DNA of 64,000 nt from Couchioplanes azureus (GCF_014648355.1 NZ_BMQY01000002.1:1-64000); one strand, 5' to 3'. Shown: positions 27,211 to 37,111, numbered from the stretch's first letter. A program made the numbers and translations. Notes: a model not told the origin generated them from the sequence alone.

Positions 27211-30200
27211 ATGCAAAGGGTGACCGGGTTCGTGAGTACACGCCCTTCCTGGCTCGGCCGGATCTGGATGGTCGCCGCGACGCTCGCCATCGTCGTCGGC
27301 GCGGTGGTGATCCTCGGATACCTGACGACGTACTGGCCGCTCACCAGCCTCGGCTCCGACCAGCCGGCGATGTCACCGGTGCACGCGCTGATCTCGATCA
27401 TGGCGGGTACGGTGCTGTGGCTGATCGCGCCGGCGGGAGCCCGGCCGGCGCGGCGATGGCTGGGCCGGACGCTGGCCCTGGTGGTCGTCGGCCTGTCGGC
27501 CTGGATGCTCGTCAGCCGGGTCTGGTCGCTGGACACGCCCCTGGAGGGGTGGTTCGCCGAACCCACCGGCCGCCCGCCGGCGCCACCGGCCAAACGCTCG
27601 CCCATGGCGTTCGTCCTCGTCGGGCTGAGCCTGGTCCTGCTGGAGACAGACGCCCGCCGGGGCCACCGGCCCGCGCAGCTGTTCGCGGCGGCCGCGGGGA
27701 TACTCATCGGCCTGACCGCGCTGGAGACGGTGCTCGGGGTGCCCTCGGAGTACACCGAGGGCAACGGCGTCGTCGTACCGGCGCCCACGCAGATCTGCCT
27801 GCTCCTGCTGACCGTGGCGGTGGTGACCTGCCGTCCGGCCGGGCTCGCCGTCGCCCTGTTCAGCAGCCCGCGCCTCGGCGGGCACACGGTGCGCCAGCTG
27901 GCGCCCGCCATCACCGCCGTGGTCGTGCTGATCGGCTCCGTCATCGCCGTGATGAGCCGCTCCGGCACCCCGATCAACGGGCTGGTCGTGACCGTCGCGA
28001 TCAGCATGCTGCTGATGACCCTGTACGTGGTGCTGCTGCGGGTCGGACTGATCCTCGATCATGCCGACAACCGGCAGCGCCGTCTGATCAGCGAGCTGCG
28101 CGAACAACGCGACTTCAACGACACGGTGCTGACCGCCCTGGTCGAAGGCGTGCTGACCGTCGCCCCGGACGGCACCGTGCTCAACGTCAACGAGCGGTGG
28201 TCCGAGCTGACCGGCTTCGCCGCCGGTACGGTGCTCGGGATCCGGCCGCCGTACCCGTGGTGGCCTCCCGGAACGGAAGCCGAACGCCTCGTCGATGTGC
28301 AGACGACCCTCGCCTCCGAGGACCGCAGCGAGCTCACCACGGAGATCCGGCGCGCCGACGGCGCCAAGCTGACCGTGCTGACGACGGTCTGCCCGGTGCG
28401 CTCCGAAAGCGGACGGCCGAGCCTGATCATCGTCACCTACCGCGACCTCACCGAGCGCGACCGGGAGGAGGCCGAGCGCCGCCGCATGGCCCAGGAGCTC
28501 GACCACTTCTTCCAGATGTCGCAGGACCTGTTGTGCATCATCGACGCCGACGGGCGCCTTCAACGGGTCAGCGCGTCGTGGCAGCGTGTCCTGCGGTACC
28601 CGGTCGACGACCTGATCGGCCGGGAGCTCACCAGTCTGGTCCATCCGGAGGACGTGGACGAGGCACGCGCCCGGCTGCACCGGCTCCACCGGGGATCCGA
28701 GCTCGAGGACCAGGCCGAGAGCCGTTACCGCACCAGCGACGGCGACTACCGCTGGCTGAACTGGAACGCCTCGCCCGCGGACGCGTCGGGCACGATCTAC
28801 GCCGTCGGACGCGACGTCACGGAACCTCGCAAGGCGCACGAGGCCCACGCCCGCCTCGCCGCCATCGTGGAAAGCACCGCCGACGCGGTCATCGGCAAGA
28901 ACCTCGACGGCACCATCGTCAGCTGGAACCCGGCCGCCGAGCGCATCTACGGCTACCCCGCGGACCGGATCATCGGGCAGAGCCTGGCCGTGCTGTTCCC
29001 GCCGGACGCCCGCCATCAGTTCGACGACATCATGCGCCGGGTGACGGCGGGAGAAACCGTCTACGAGCCCGACGCCACCCGGGTACGCAGCGACGGCAAA
29101 CTCGTCCACCTGTCGGTGACCATCTCACCGTTGCGCGACAGCAACGGCGTCGTCACCGGTGCCGCCTCGATCGGCCACGACATCACCAGCCTCAGACGCG
29201 CCGAGAAGCGCTTCCGGCAGCTCCTGCTCAGCGCGCCGGACGCCATCATCGTCGCCGACGCCGTGGGCACCATCCGGCTCGTCAACCAGCAGACCGAGCG
29301 GATGTTCGGCTACACCGCCGACGAGCTCGTCGGCAGCAACATCGACGTGCTCATCCCGCAGGCATCGGGGCAGCAGTACGTCAAGGACCGCCAGGCGTAC
29401 ATGGAGGCTCCCGACGTCCGGATGGTGGGCCACGGCGAAGGCCAGCAGATCTGCGGGCGCCGCAGCGACGGGACCACGTTCCCGGTCGAGATCAGCCTCG
29501 CACCGCTCGACACCGACGAAGGCGTCCTCGTCTCCGCGGCGGTCCGCGACATCACCCGCCGCAAGAAGACCGAACAGGCCCTGGCCGCGGCCCGCGACGA
29601 GGCGCTCGCCGCCGCCCGCGTCAAGTCGGAGTTCGTCGCGATGGTCAGCCACGAGATCCGCACGCCGATGAACGGCGTCATCGGCCTGACCAGGCTGCTC
29701 CTGGACACGCCGCTGGCACCCGTCCAGCGCCGCTACGGCGAGTCCATCCGCTCCTCGGCCCGGGCGCTGCTCGCGATCATCAACGACATCCTCGACTTCT
29801 CGAAGATCGAGGCAGGGAAGATCACCATCACCCCGCACGACTTCGACCTCGGGAACCTCGTCGAGGAGGTCGCCCACGCCGCGGCCGCCGCGGCCCGCGA
29901 CAAGGACCTCGAGATCATCACCTACTATCCCGCCGACCTGACCGACAGCGTCCGCGGCGACGAGGGGCGCATCCGGCAGGTCCTGCTCAACCTGGCCGGC
30001 AACGCGGTCAAGTTCACGCACCGGGGCGAGGTCACCATCCGCGTCGACCACGACTCCGCCGGCGACGCCCACCACCAGCTCACCTTCAGCGTCGCCGACA
30101 CCGGCATCGGCATCCACCAGGACCAGGTGAGCCGGCTGTTCGAACCGTTCACCCAGGCCGACGGCAGCACCAGCCGCGAGTACGGCGGCACCGGCCTCGG

Positions 30201-31161
30201 GCTCTCCATCAGCCGCCAGCTCGTCGAGCTGATGGGCGGCCGCCTCGAGGTCGAGAGCACGCCCGGACAGGGAAGCCGGTTCCACTTCACGCTTGCGCTG
30301 GACCACGCCGCCGGTCCCGCACGGAGCCCGCGACGCCTGCGCGACGAGCTCGCCGAGCGCCGGCTGATCATCGCCGACAGCAATGCCACCGTCCGGCAGT
30401 TCCTCGCCGAGCACGTCGACGCGTGGGGTATGCGCGCCGTCACCGTGTCCACCGCCGACGAGGCACTGCACCAGCTGGTCACCGCGGCCGGACGCGGTGA
30501 GCCCTTCCACGTCGCCGTCATCGACCACCACGAACCCGAGCTCGACGCGGTCGCCCTGGCCCGGCGGATCACGGCCGACACGGCGATCCCACCCCTGAAC
30601 TGTCTCCTGCTCAGCCGCGACCCGTCAGCCCTGGAGAACATCCCCGGCGCCGACGGGATCGACATCATCGCCAAACCCGTCGGCCCGTCCATCCTGTTCA
30701 ACCATCTGGTGCAGCAACTGGAACACCGCGACTCGCGCGCGGGCGCTCACCCACCGGCCGAGCGGTCGGGCGCAGGGCACGACCGCACCCGCGTCCTGCT
30801 CGCCGAGGACAACGAGATCAACCAGATCGTCGCCGTCGACACCCTCGACATGCTGGGGTACGAGGTCGACGTCGCCGCCAACGGCGCCGAGGCCATCCAG
30901 CTCGCCGCCGAGAAGTCGTACCAGGCCATCCTCATGGACTGCCAGATGCCGAAACTGGACGGTTACCAGGCCACCGCGGAGCTGCGCCGACGCGAGGAGC
31001 CCGGCCGGCACGTACCGATCATCGCCATGACGGCCGGGGTCCTGCAGGAGGACCGGGAGCGAGCCGCCCGGGCCGGGATGGACGACTTCCTGGCCAAGCC
31101 GATCGATCCGGAAGCCCTGCGCGCCACCCTCGAACGCTGGACGAGCGCCTCACCGGGCTGA
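27211..31161 (+). CDS. Large membrane hybrid histidine kinase (4 PAS, two receivers)
   Basis: About 1316 residues. Seven or eight hydrophobic helices (~10-280) form the membrane sensor; four PAS domains follow (~300-425, 430-555, 560-685, 690-815), then HisKA with His814 in MVSHEIRTPMNGVIG, HATPase_c (NLAGNAVKFTH, ADTGIGI, GTGLGLSI), a first receiver (~1060-1180, VAVIDHHEP) and a canonical second receiver with Asp1243 in LMDCQMPKLDGYQ and FLAKPID. The layout matches BarA/TorS-like hybrids but no HPt domain is present. The start is uncertain: ATG 27211 lacks a ribosome binding site, and GTG 27232 with a GGGTGA tract is a good alternative. The stop overlaps the convergent membrane gene by 12 bases. 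Confidence 0.9.
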   Translation: MQRVTGFVSTRPSWLGRIWMVAATLAIVVGAVVILGYLTTYWPLTSLGSDQPAMSPVHALISIMAGTVLWLIAPAGARPARRWLGRTLALVVVGLSAWMLVSRVWSLDTPLEGWFAEPTGRPPAPPAKRSPMAFVLVGLSLVLLETDARRGHRPAQLFAAAAGILIGLTALETVLGVPSEYTEGNGVVVPAPTQICLLLLTVAVVTCRPAGLAVALFSSPRLGGHTVRQLAPAITAVVVLIGSVIAVMSRSGTPINGLVVTVAISMLLMTLYVVLLRVGLILDHADNRQRRLISELREQRDFNDTVLTALVEGVLTVAPDGTVLNVNERWSELTGFAAGTVLGIRPPYPWWPPGTEAERLVDVQTTLASEDRSELTTEIRRADGAKLTVLTTVCPVRSESGRPSLIIVTYRDLTERDREEAERRRMAQELDHFFQMSQDLLCIIDADGRLQRVSASWQRVLRYPVDDLIGRELTSLVHPEDVDEARARLHRLHRGSELEDQAESRYRTSDGDYRWLNWNASPADASGTIYAVGRDVTEPRKAHEAHARLAAIVESTADAVIGKNLDGTIVSWNPAAERIYGYPADRIIGQSLAVLFPPDARHQFDDIMRRVTAGETVYEPDATRVRSDGKLVHLSVTISPLRDSNGVVTGAASIGHDITSLRRAEKRFRQLLLSAPDAIIVADAVGTIRLVNQQTERMFGYTADELVGSNIDVLIPQASGQQYVKDRQAYMEAPDVRMVGHGEGQQICGRRSDGTTFPVEISLAPLDTDEGVLVSAAVRDITRRKKTEQALAAARDEALAAARVKSEFVAMVSHEIRTPMNGVIGLTRLLLDTPLAPVQRRYGESIRSSARALLAIINDILDFSKIEAGKITITPHDFDLGNLVEEVAHAAAAAARDKDLEIITYYPADLTDSVRGDEGRIRQVLLNLAGNAVKFTHRGEVTIRVDHDSAGDAHHQLTFSVADTGIGIHQDQVSRLFEPFTQADGSTSREYGGTGLGLSISRQLVELMGGRLEVESTPGQGSRFHFTLALDHAAGPARSPRRLRDELAERRLIIADSNATVRQFLAEHVDAWGMRAVTVSTADEALHQLVTAAGRGEPFHVAVIDHHEPELDAVALARRITADTAIPPLNCLLLSRDPSALENIPGADGIDIIAKPVGPSILFNHLVQQLEHRDSRAGAHPPAERSGAGHDRTRVLLAEDNEINQIVAVDTLDMLGYEVDVAANGAEAIQLAAEKSYQAILMDCQMPKLDGYQATAELRRREEPGRHVPIIAMTAGVLQEDRERAARAGMDDFLAKPIDPEALRATLERWTSASPG

Positions 31162-33441
31162 CAGCTCGTAGACGGTGACCGGGCCGCTGGAATACCGCGG
31201 CCGGGCGAGGGAGTCGAGCGCGGGCGACACCGGGCCGGCCCGCCGGTCGGCAAGGAGCCACCTCACCCCGTACGCCTCGCGCAGCCGGGCCAGGTCGGCC
31301 GGATCCGCGGTCGTGAACACCCGCTGGTTGAGGGCGTACGTGTGCGGGTCCGGCGGCGGTTGCAGCACGTACTTCAGTCCCCCGGCGCCGTTGGCGGCGA
31401 CCGTGGCATCCGAGTAGCCCCAGCTTTCCACCAGAGTGCGCCGGCCACCGAGCCCGGCCACCCAGAAGGCGCGGGCGTCGCACGGCTGGTACCGGGCGAC
31501 CGGCACGCAGTGCACGTTGGTCGCCACCACGTCGTCGTCGCCCGCGTGCTCGTCCACCCACAGCGCGGCCCGCATCTCCTCGCGGGTGACCATCCGCGCC
31601 GGGGAAGGCGGTGGGGCCTCGGGCCCGAACCCGTGGCGCCACAGGGATCTGGCGGACGCGGCGGCACCGGTGGCGATGCTGGCTCCCAGCACCGCGGCGG
31701 TCACGGAGACCACCAGGAGCCGCAGCGGGCGGCGGAGCACCCCGAGCAGAACCGCGGCGAGCAGCACGAGACCGGCCACCCGCAGCACCGGGACGGCGAG
31801 CGCCCAGGCCCAGCCGCCCTTCGTGTCCTCCACCGGGGCGGTCACCGCCGGCGAGAAGACGGCCCAGCACGCACCCGCGACCAGGCCCGCCACCGGCGTC
31901 CGCCGGCCACCGGTCCGCCCGGCCAGCATCCACGCCGTCAGCACCACCCCGAACGGCGCGGCGCTGAGCATGAAGTAGAGCTGACTGGCCGAGGGATGCC
32001 GGAGCAGCAGGGCCGCGCCGAAGCCGGCGACGGCCATGCCGCCCAGCAGCCAGGCGGCCGGATCCGTCCGGGGCCGCAGGAAGGCGACGCCGATCAGCCG
32101 CGGCCCCTGCATCAGCAGCCACCAGCCCACGATCCCGGCGATGAAGAGGGCGCCCGTCGTTCCCGCCCCTCGGACGCCCGGCGCGAACAGCCCTCCGGGA
32201 TCGACCCCGTCGTGCCGGCCCAGTGTCGAGTGGTACGGCTCCATCCAGCGCAGCAGGCTCAGCGGTTGCAGACCGAGCGTGCCCGCGCCGCCGCCCGCGA
32301 ACAGCAGAGCACCGATCACCATGGCGAGGACCAGCGCCCCGGCAAACCCGGCGACCGCCCACGGAAACCGGCGGTGCCGCCACCAGGCGACCAGGCCGGC
32401 CAGCGTCAGGCCCGCCACCAGCGGAGGCAGCGCGCTGGACTTGGCGCCCGCGCAGGCGAGCGCGAGCGGCGGCACCAGGAACCAGGCCGGGCCCGGTCGC
32501 CGGCCGCGCAGCAGGTCCGCCGCGACGGCCACGAGCAGACCCAGCAGAGGCATCGCGTACGTCTGCGACGGGCTCAGGTAGGACAGCGACGACCCACCGT
32601 ACGGGGCGACGGGCGCACCCAGTACCAGCGGCAGTCCCCCGAACGCGACCGCAGCCGCCAGGGGCCCGGCCCACCACGTGCCGCTGAGCTCACGGGTGAG
32701 CGCCGCGACGACGAGCACCCCGGCCGCGCCGACCGGCACCGTCCAGAGGCGCAGCAGCACGGTCACCTCCGGAATCCCGGTGCTCATGCTCGCGATCGCC
32801 ATGTCGGCGTCGGACAGGTAGTGGTAGCGCAGGACGTCGCCGGCCAGCTGCGGCACCTGGAACGGCATCGCCCGCGTCATCTCGTGCACCAGCGCGAGGT
32901 GGTACATCAGGTCGGGGTAGTAGACCGCGTCGGCGGGCGGCAACGGCGTGCTCGTCCAGGCTGCCGCCCCCGCGGCGACGACGAGGAGCAGAGCCCCGCA
33001 GATCAGCCAGGACCACCGCGGCGGCAACGGCCGCGGCTCGGCGATCCGCCAGTGCCGCCGGAGTGCCGGTACCGTGGCGAAGGCCAGCACCACGAGCAGG
33101 GGCCAGCACGGCAACAGCGCCTGCAGACCGGTGGCGGCGGTCAGCGCCCAGCCGATGAGCTGCACGACGAAGCCGGTGGCGGCTCCGTAGCCGAGATCCT
33201 CGGGGAGGTTGCCGCGGCTGCCCCGCAGGAAGCGATGCACCAGCGTGCCGGGCAGCAGGACCCCGAGGAGCAGGTACCCGCCGTACCGCGCGGTCTGCGC
33301 GCCGGGAACGTCCGCCCGGTGCAGTGCCGCGATCCACGCAGCGGCGACGAGCGCCCAGGGCAGGACCACCAGGAGCCGGTGTGCCCGACGCGAAGGCGAC
33401 GGCAGTACGGCGGCGTCGGCGCAGGTCGGTGTCGCCGTCAC
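31150..33441 (-). CDS. Polytopic membrane protein, probable GT-C glycosyltransferase
   Basis: 763 residues with roughly 13-15 hydrophobic helices and a C-terminal soluble domain of ~160 residues. The first large loop contains an acidic cluster (PPADAVYYPDLMYH, LRYHYLSDADM) in the place where GT-C lipid-linked sugar transferases keep their catalytic acid, and the fold resembles the GT39/GT83 type; no exact family is recognised. GTG 33441 forms a GTGA overlap with the stop of the preceding GT2 gene, so it is translated together with it. A polyprenyl-phosphate sugar made by that GT2 could be its donor, by analogy with GtrA/GtrB-type systems. Confidence 0.72.
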   Translation of the reverse strand: MTATPTCADAAVLPSPSRRAHRLLVVLPWALVAAAWIAALHRADVPGAQTARYGGYLLLGVLLPGTLVHRFLRGSRGNLPEDLGYGAATGFVVQLIGWALTAATGLQALLPCWPLLVVLAFATVPALRRHWRIAEPRPLPPRWSWLICGALLLVVAAGAAAWTSTPLPPADAVYYPDLMYHLALVHEMTRAMPFQVPQLAGDVLRYHYLSDADMAIASMSTGIPEVTVLLRLWTVPVGAAGVLVVAALTRELSGTWWAGPLAAAVAFGGLPLVLGAPVAPYGGSSLSYLSPSQTYAMPLLGLLVAVAADLLRGRRPGPAWFLVPPLALACAGAKSSALPPLVAGLTLAGLVAWWRHRRFPWAVAGFAGALVLAMVIGALLFAGGGAGTLGLQPLSLLRWMEPYHSTLGRHDGVDPGGLFAPGVRGAGTTGALFIAGIVGWWLLMQGPRLIGVAFLRPRTDPAAWLLGGMAVAGFGAALLLRHPSASQLYFMLSAAPFGVVLTAWMLAGRTGGRRTPVAGLVAGACWAVFSPAVTAPVEDTKGGWAWALAVPVLRVAGLVLLAAVLLGVLRRPLRLLVVSVTAAVLGASIATGAAASARSLWRHGFGPEAPPPSPARMVTREEMRAALWVDEHAGDDDVVATNVHCVPVARYQPCDARAFWVAGLGGRRTLVESWGYSDATVAANGAGGLKYVLQPPPDPHTYALNQRVFTTADPADLARLREAYGVRWLLADRRAGPVSPALDSLARPRYSSGPVTVYELSAR

Positions 33442-34427
33442 CGGACCGCGGCCGTCCGGCGCATCGGAGCGCTCTCCGCCGGCTGCGCCGGGGCGGCCGA
33501 CGAGTCGAATCCGACATGGAACGAGGGTCGGTTCTGCACGGTCCGGTAGATCCTCGCCACGTACTCGCCGAGGAGCCCCAGGCAGATCAGCTGGACGGCC
33601 GAGAGCAGCAGCACGGCCAGGAAGAGCGACGTCCAGCCCGGGATGACGGTGCCGTTGGCCCACACGACGACGCCGAAGGCGGTCAGCCCCAGGCACATGA
33701 GGAAGGACAGGGCACCGAGCCAGGTGGCCACGCGCAGCGGGGCCGCGGAGAAGTTCGCGGCGCTGTCCCATGCCAGGGCGACCATCCGGCGCAGCGGATA
33801 CTTCGTCTCACCCGCCGCGCGCCGCTCCCGCGCGTACGTGACCGAGGTGGAGGCGAAGCCGAGGGACGGCACCAGCAGCCGGTAGACCGGTGCCCGCTCG
33901 GGCAGGGACAGCAGCACGTCGACGACGGCGCGGCTGAGCAGCCGGAAGTCACCGGCCTGGGCGGGGATCTCCGCGCCGATCATCCGGCGCATGAGCCGGT
34001 AGTACACGCCGGCCGTGTACCGCTTGAACGCGGTGTCGGTGCTGCGGTCGGAGCGGACGCCGTACACCACGTCGACGCCCTGTTCCCGGGCGGCCCGCAG
34101 CATGTCGGCGATGACCTCGGGCGGGTCCTGCAGGTCGGCGTCGATGCTGACCACCCACGCGCCGCCGGCACGGTGCAGCCCGGCGGCGAGGGCGGCCTGG
34201 TGCCCACTGTTGCGGCGCAGCCGGATCAGGCGCAGCTCGGGCCAGGCGCGGGCGTGCTCGAGCAGCAACGGGGCGGTGCGATCGGTGCTGCCGTCGTCGA
34301 CGGCCACCACCTCGTAGGTGACGCCGAGGTCGTCGAGCGCCGGCCGGAGCCGTCCGGCGAGCGCCGGTATCACCGCCTCCTCGTTGTACATCGGCACGAT
34401 GACCGACAGGACGGCGGCGCTCTCCAC
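33438..34427 (-). CDS. Polyprenyl-phosphate GT2 glycosyltransferase (DPM1/GtrB-like)
   Basis: 329 residues from GTG 34427, which has GGAGGAG close upstream. The soluble GT2 domain has LSVIVPMYNEE at its start, the DDGSTDRT segment, IDADLQDPPEV (DxD metal site) and AGDFRLLSR, followed by two C-terminal membrane helices ending in LLGEYVARIYRTVQNRPSF. This is the classic arrangement of enzymes that load a sugar onto undecaprenyl phosphate at the inner face of the membrane (ArnC, GtrB, dolichol-phosphate mannose synthase). Sugar identity unknown. Translationally coupled to the GT-C protein. Confidence 0.92.
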   Translation of the reverse strand: MESAAVLSVIVPMYNEEAVIPALAGRLRPALDDLGVTYEVVAVDDGSTDRTAPLLLEHARAWPELRLIRLRRNSGHQAALAAGLHRAGGAWVVSIDADLQDPPEVIADMLRAAREQGVDVVYGVRSDRSTDTAFKRYTAGVYYRLMRRMIGAEIPAQAGDFRLLSRAVVDVLLSLPERAPVYRLLVPSLGFASTSVTYARERRAAGETKYPLRRMVALAWDSAANFSAAPLRVATWLGALSFLMCLGLTAFGVVVWANGTVIPGWTSLFLAVLLLSAVQLICLGLLGEYVARIYRTVQNRPSFHVGFDSSAAPAQPAESAPMRRTAAVR

Positions 34428-34734
34428 GAGGTCTCCTCCGGGTCTCGGTGTCGTTCGCCGCGAGCACTCGTCCGGCACACCGTCGCACTCTGCCGGCCAT
34501 CGCCCGGATTCTCCCCGGGGGCCTGGGCGAGGACACCACCTTGCACCAGCCGGCTCAACGCGGTGAGAACGTGGAGCTGAATTCGCAGTGAACACGTCCG
34601 GCACGGGCGAGCGGGTCCGGGTACCGAGGTCGTACGCAGAGGACGAGCGCGCGCCATCCGGCCGCAAGTCACCCGGCGCTCGACGTTCACCTGCCCTCGG
34701 TACCTTGCCCGTTCATTCGATCGGGGGCGGATCA
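34428..34734. other. Divergent intergenic region in the glycan cluster
   Basis: About 307 bases between the start of the GT2 gene and the start of the divergent GT-C gene. It must hold two promoters, but I see no clear hexamer pair, palindrome or hairpin. Confidence 0.4.
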
Positions 34735-36138
34735 GTGCGCGTCAACCGGGTACCGACAGCGGAATTGCTGCTTCTCGGCCTGCTGGCAATGCTCGCGGTG
34801 GGGATCCGCTGGGCCGGCCGGCACGAGGTCACCGCGGACATGCGCATCTTCTACGCCTGGTACGACCGGATCGAGGCCGGCGGCGGCTTCGCCGCGCTGG
34901 ACCAGGAGATCGGCAACTACAACGCGCCGTTCCTCTACCTGCTGGCGATCCTGACGTACCTGCCCGGGTCCACCCTCATCAAGATCAAGTTGACCTGGTG
35001 CCTCTTCGACGTCCTGCTGGTGTATTTCACCTACCGCATCGTGGCGCTCCGCCATGCCGGCTGGCGGATTCCCGCGCTGGCCGCTCTCGTGACGGCCTTC
35101 CTGCCCACGGTCGTGGTGAACAGCTCGCTCTACGGTCAATGCGACGGCGTGTGGGGCGCCTTGGCGCTCGGCGGCCTCTACTACGTGCTGCGGGGCAAGG
35201 GCTGGGGCGCGGCCTCGCTGTTCACCATGGCCCTGGCCGTCAAGCCTCAGGCGATCTTCATCTTCCCCGTCCTGGCCCTGACGGTGCTGGCCGGCCGGCT
35301 TCCCTGGCGGTGCCTGCTGGCCGTCCCGGTGGTGTACGTCGTCCTGGACCTTCCCGCGATCCTCGCGGGCCGCGATCCGGTCGAACTGCTCACGCTCTAC
35401 TCGCCGGGGCGGCAGTCGAGTCACGTGCCCGCGCTCACCTCGAACGCGCCGAGCGCGTACGCGTTCTTCCCGGTGACCACCAGGGTCGACACCCTCGAGA
35501 CGCTCGGCTACCTCTTCGCCGCGGTCCTCGTCCTCGGGGTGCTCTACCTGCTGATCGCCGGCCGGGTCCGGCTCGACGCGGATCGCCTCGTCACCGCCTC
35601 CGCGGTGTTCGTCATCGGCGTGCCGTTCCTGCTGCCCGGCATGCACGAGCGCTATTTCTACCTCGCCGACGTGGTGGCCGTGGCGCTGGCGTTCCACCGG
35701 CCGCGGCTCTGGCCCGTGCCGGTGCTGGTGCAGGCGGCCTCGCTGCTGTCGTACGGGCCGTTCCTGTTCGGCACCGCCGCACTGGTGGATCTGAGGATCC
35801 TGGCCGTGCTGATGCTGTCCGCGTTGGTGTGGAGCATCCACGCACTGACGACCGTCCATCGGGGATCAGAGAACTCCGCCGGGCGTCCAGAGCGCGCGGG
35901 CCAGGCCGGCCGCCAGGACGACCGCGCCCGCCACCAGGACGACGACGCTCAGCTTCTCGATGCGGGGGTGGTCGAGGTAGTCGGGATGGTCCAGTGCGGC
36001 CAGGAGGACACCAAGGCAGAGCACCAGACCCGAGACGACGAAGGAAATCATCACGGCTGCTCACCATCGGGCTGGGTGGGTCCTACCGTGCCGTACCTCC
36101 GGCCGGGACGGGACAACGGCACCGTGACGGATCGATGA
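34735..36138 (+). CDS. GT-C membrane mannosyltransferase-like protein
   Basis: 467 residues from GTG 34735, preceded by a GGGGGCGG tract. About ten transmembrane helices follow. The first extracellular loop contains TADMRIFYAWYDRI, with an acidic residue at the GT-C catalytic position, and NYNAPFLYLLA, typical of actinobacterial GT87/GT-C proteins using polyprenyl-phosphate sugars. Helices end near residue 385; the last ~85 residues (ENSAGRPERAGQAGRQDD onward) are hydrophilic, low in complexity and lie antisense to a small membrane protein gene, so they look like read-through sequence after loss of an earlier stop. Confidence 0.78.
   Translation: MRVNRVPTAELLLLGLLAMLAVGIRWAGRHEVTADMRIFYAWYDRIEAGGGFAALDQEIGNYNAPFLYLLAILTYLPGSTLIKIKLTWCLFDVLLVYFTYRIVALRHAGWRIPALAALVTAFLPTVVVNSSLYGQCDGVWGALALGGLYYVLRGKGWGAASLFTMALAVKPQAIFIFPVLALTVLAGRLPWRCLLAVPVVYVVLDLPAILAGRDPVELLTLYSPGRQSSHVPALTSNAPSAYAFFPVTTRVDTLETLGYLFAAVLVLGVLYLLIAGRVRLDADRLVTASAVFVIGVPFLLPGMHERYFYLADVVAVALAFHRPRLWPVPVLVQAASLLSYGPFLFGTAALVDLRILAVLMLSALVWSIHALTTVHRGSENSAGRPERAGQAGRQDDRARHQDDDAQLLDAGVVEVVGMVQCGQEDTKAEHQTRDDEGNHHGCSPSGWVGPTVPYLRPGRDNGTVTDR
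35866..36054 (-). CDS. Small two-helix membrane protein
   Basis: 62 residues, two hydrophobic helices separated by a short charged loop (DHPDYLDHPRIEKL). It lies entirely antisense to the 3' tail of the GT-C gene, whose translated tail is of poor composition, which argues that this small frame is the real coding sequence of the stretch. The ribosome binding site is weak (GGTGAGC). Unknown function; homologues would be needed to confirm it. Confidence 0.5.
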   Translation of the reverse strand: MMISFVVSGLVLCLGVLLAALDHPDYLDHPRIEKLSVVVLVAGAVVLAAGLARALWTPGGVL

Positions 36139-36244
36139 ACGTACGCCGACACATGGACATCGCCCCACGTCGATCCGACGGGCGCGGCAACGGCGGTCGA
36201 ACTTTACGGGGATCCGGACGGCGCCGTAGCGTCCCGCCGGTCGC

Positions 36245-37111
36245 ATGCCCCAGGATCGCTGCGTGCATCGCGCCAACGACTACTACGGGCATTCCGCCGT
36301 CCTCGCCCGCTACTGCGGTCTGTCCGGGCGTCCGCCACGGATCCACGGCTACCTGCAGCACGGCTGGAACATCGGCGACGGGATGGCCGCCGATCACGAG
36401 TACGTGGCCGGGGTGCCGCTGTTCCTGTGGTCCGAGCGCACCCGCCGGCGCGCCTGGTCGCTGGGCCGGCGCGGGACCTATGTGGTGGGCGCGCCGTGGG
36501 CGTATCTGCTGCGCCAGGAGCCGCCCGGGCCGTCCCCGCAGCCCCGCGAGGGCACGATTTGGTACCCCTTCCACGGCTGGGAGGGCCAGCACGTCCACGG
36601 CGACCACGACCGGCTCATCGCCCGGATCAGGGAGACCGAGGGCGAGGCCGTCACGGTATGCCTGTACTGGCAGGAGTACCGGATGCCGCGCCTGCGCCGC
36701 CGGTACGAGCGGGCCGGCTTCCGGGTGGTGTGCCACGGCTACCGGGGAGACCCGTGGCAGCCGGGCGACCCGACCTTCCTGCGCCACCAGCTGGCCGAGC
36801 TGCGCCGGCACCGCCGGGTCGCGTCCAACCGGCTCAGCACCGCCGTCTGGTACGGCATCCTGGCCGGGTGCGAGCCGGCCGTGTACGGCGATCCCATGAC
36901 GCTCTCGGGAGAGGACCCGAGGTTCGGCGGGCAGGCCCGGATCCGCCGCCAGTGGGCGCCGCTGCACGGCGAGCGGATCGACCCCGCCGTCGCGCACGCG
37001 GCGGCGGTCGAGGAACTCGGCGCCGATCGGCTCCTGTCCCCCGCGGAGCTGCGCCGGGTGTTCCGCTGGACGGCCGGGCCCGGACGCCCCGAGCGGGGGG
37101 CGCGGTCATGA
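36245..37111 (+). CDS. Unfamiliar GT-B-like protein of the glycan cluster
   Basis: 288 residues, soluble. I cannot place it in a named family. It contains YLQHGWN near the start, WYPFHGWEG in the middle and a C-terminal ASNRLSTAVWYGILAGCEP followed by VYGDPM. The pattern of a Ser-Asn plus Ser-Thr-Ala motif after a Rossmann-like half recalls CDP-glycerol glycerophosphotransferase, capsule and polysialic-acid synthesis enzymes of GT-B fold. It overlaps the next gene by ATGA and lies among glycosyltransferases, so a role in surface glycan transfer is likely. A GTG at 36263 with AGGA upstream is an alternative start. Confidence 0.65.
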   Translation: MPQDRCVHRANDYYGHSAVLARYCGLSGRPPRIHGYLQHGWNIGDGMAADHEYVAGVPLFLWSERTRRRAWSLGRRGTYVVGAPWAYLLRQEPPGPSPQPREGTIWYPFHGWEGQHVHGDHDRLIARIRETEGEAVTVCLYWQEYRMPRLRRRYERAGFRVVCHGYRGDPWQPGDPTFLRHQLAELRRHRRVASNRLSTAVWYGILAGCEPAVYGDPMTLSGEDPRFGGQARIRRQWAPLHGERIDPAVAHAAAVEELGADRLLSPAELRRVFRWTAGPGRPERGARS

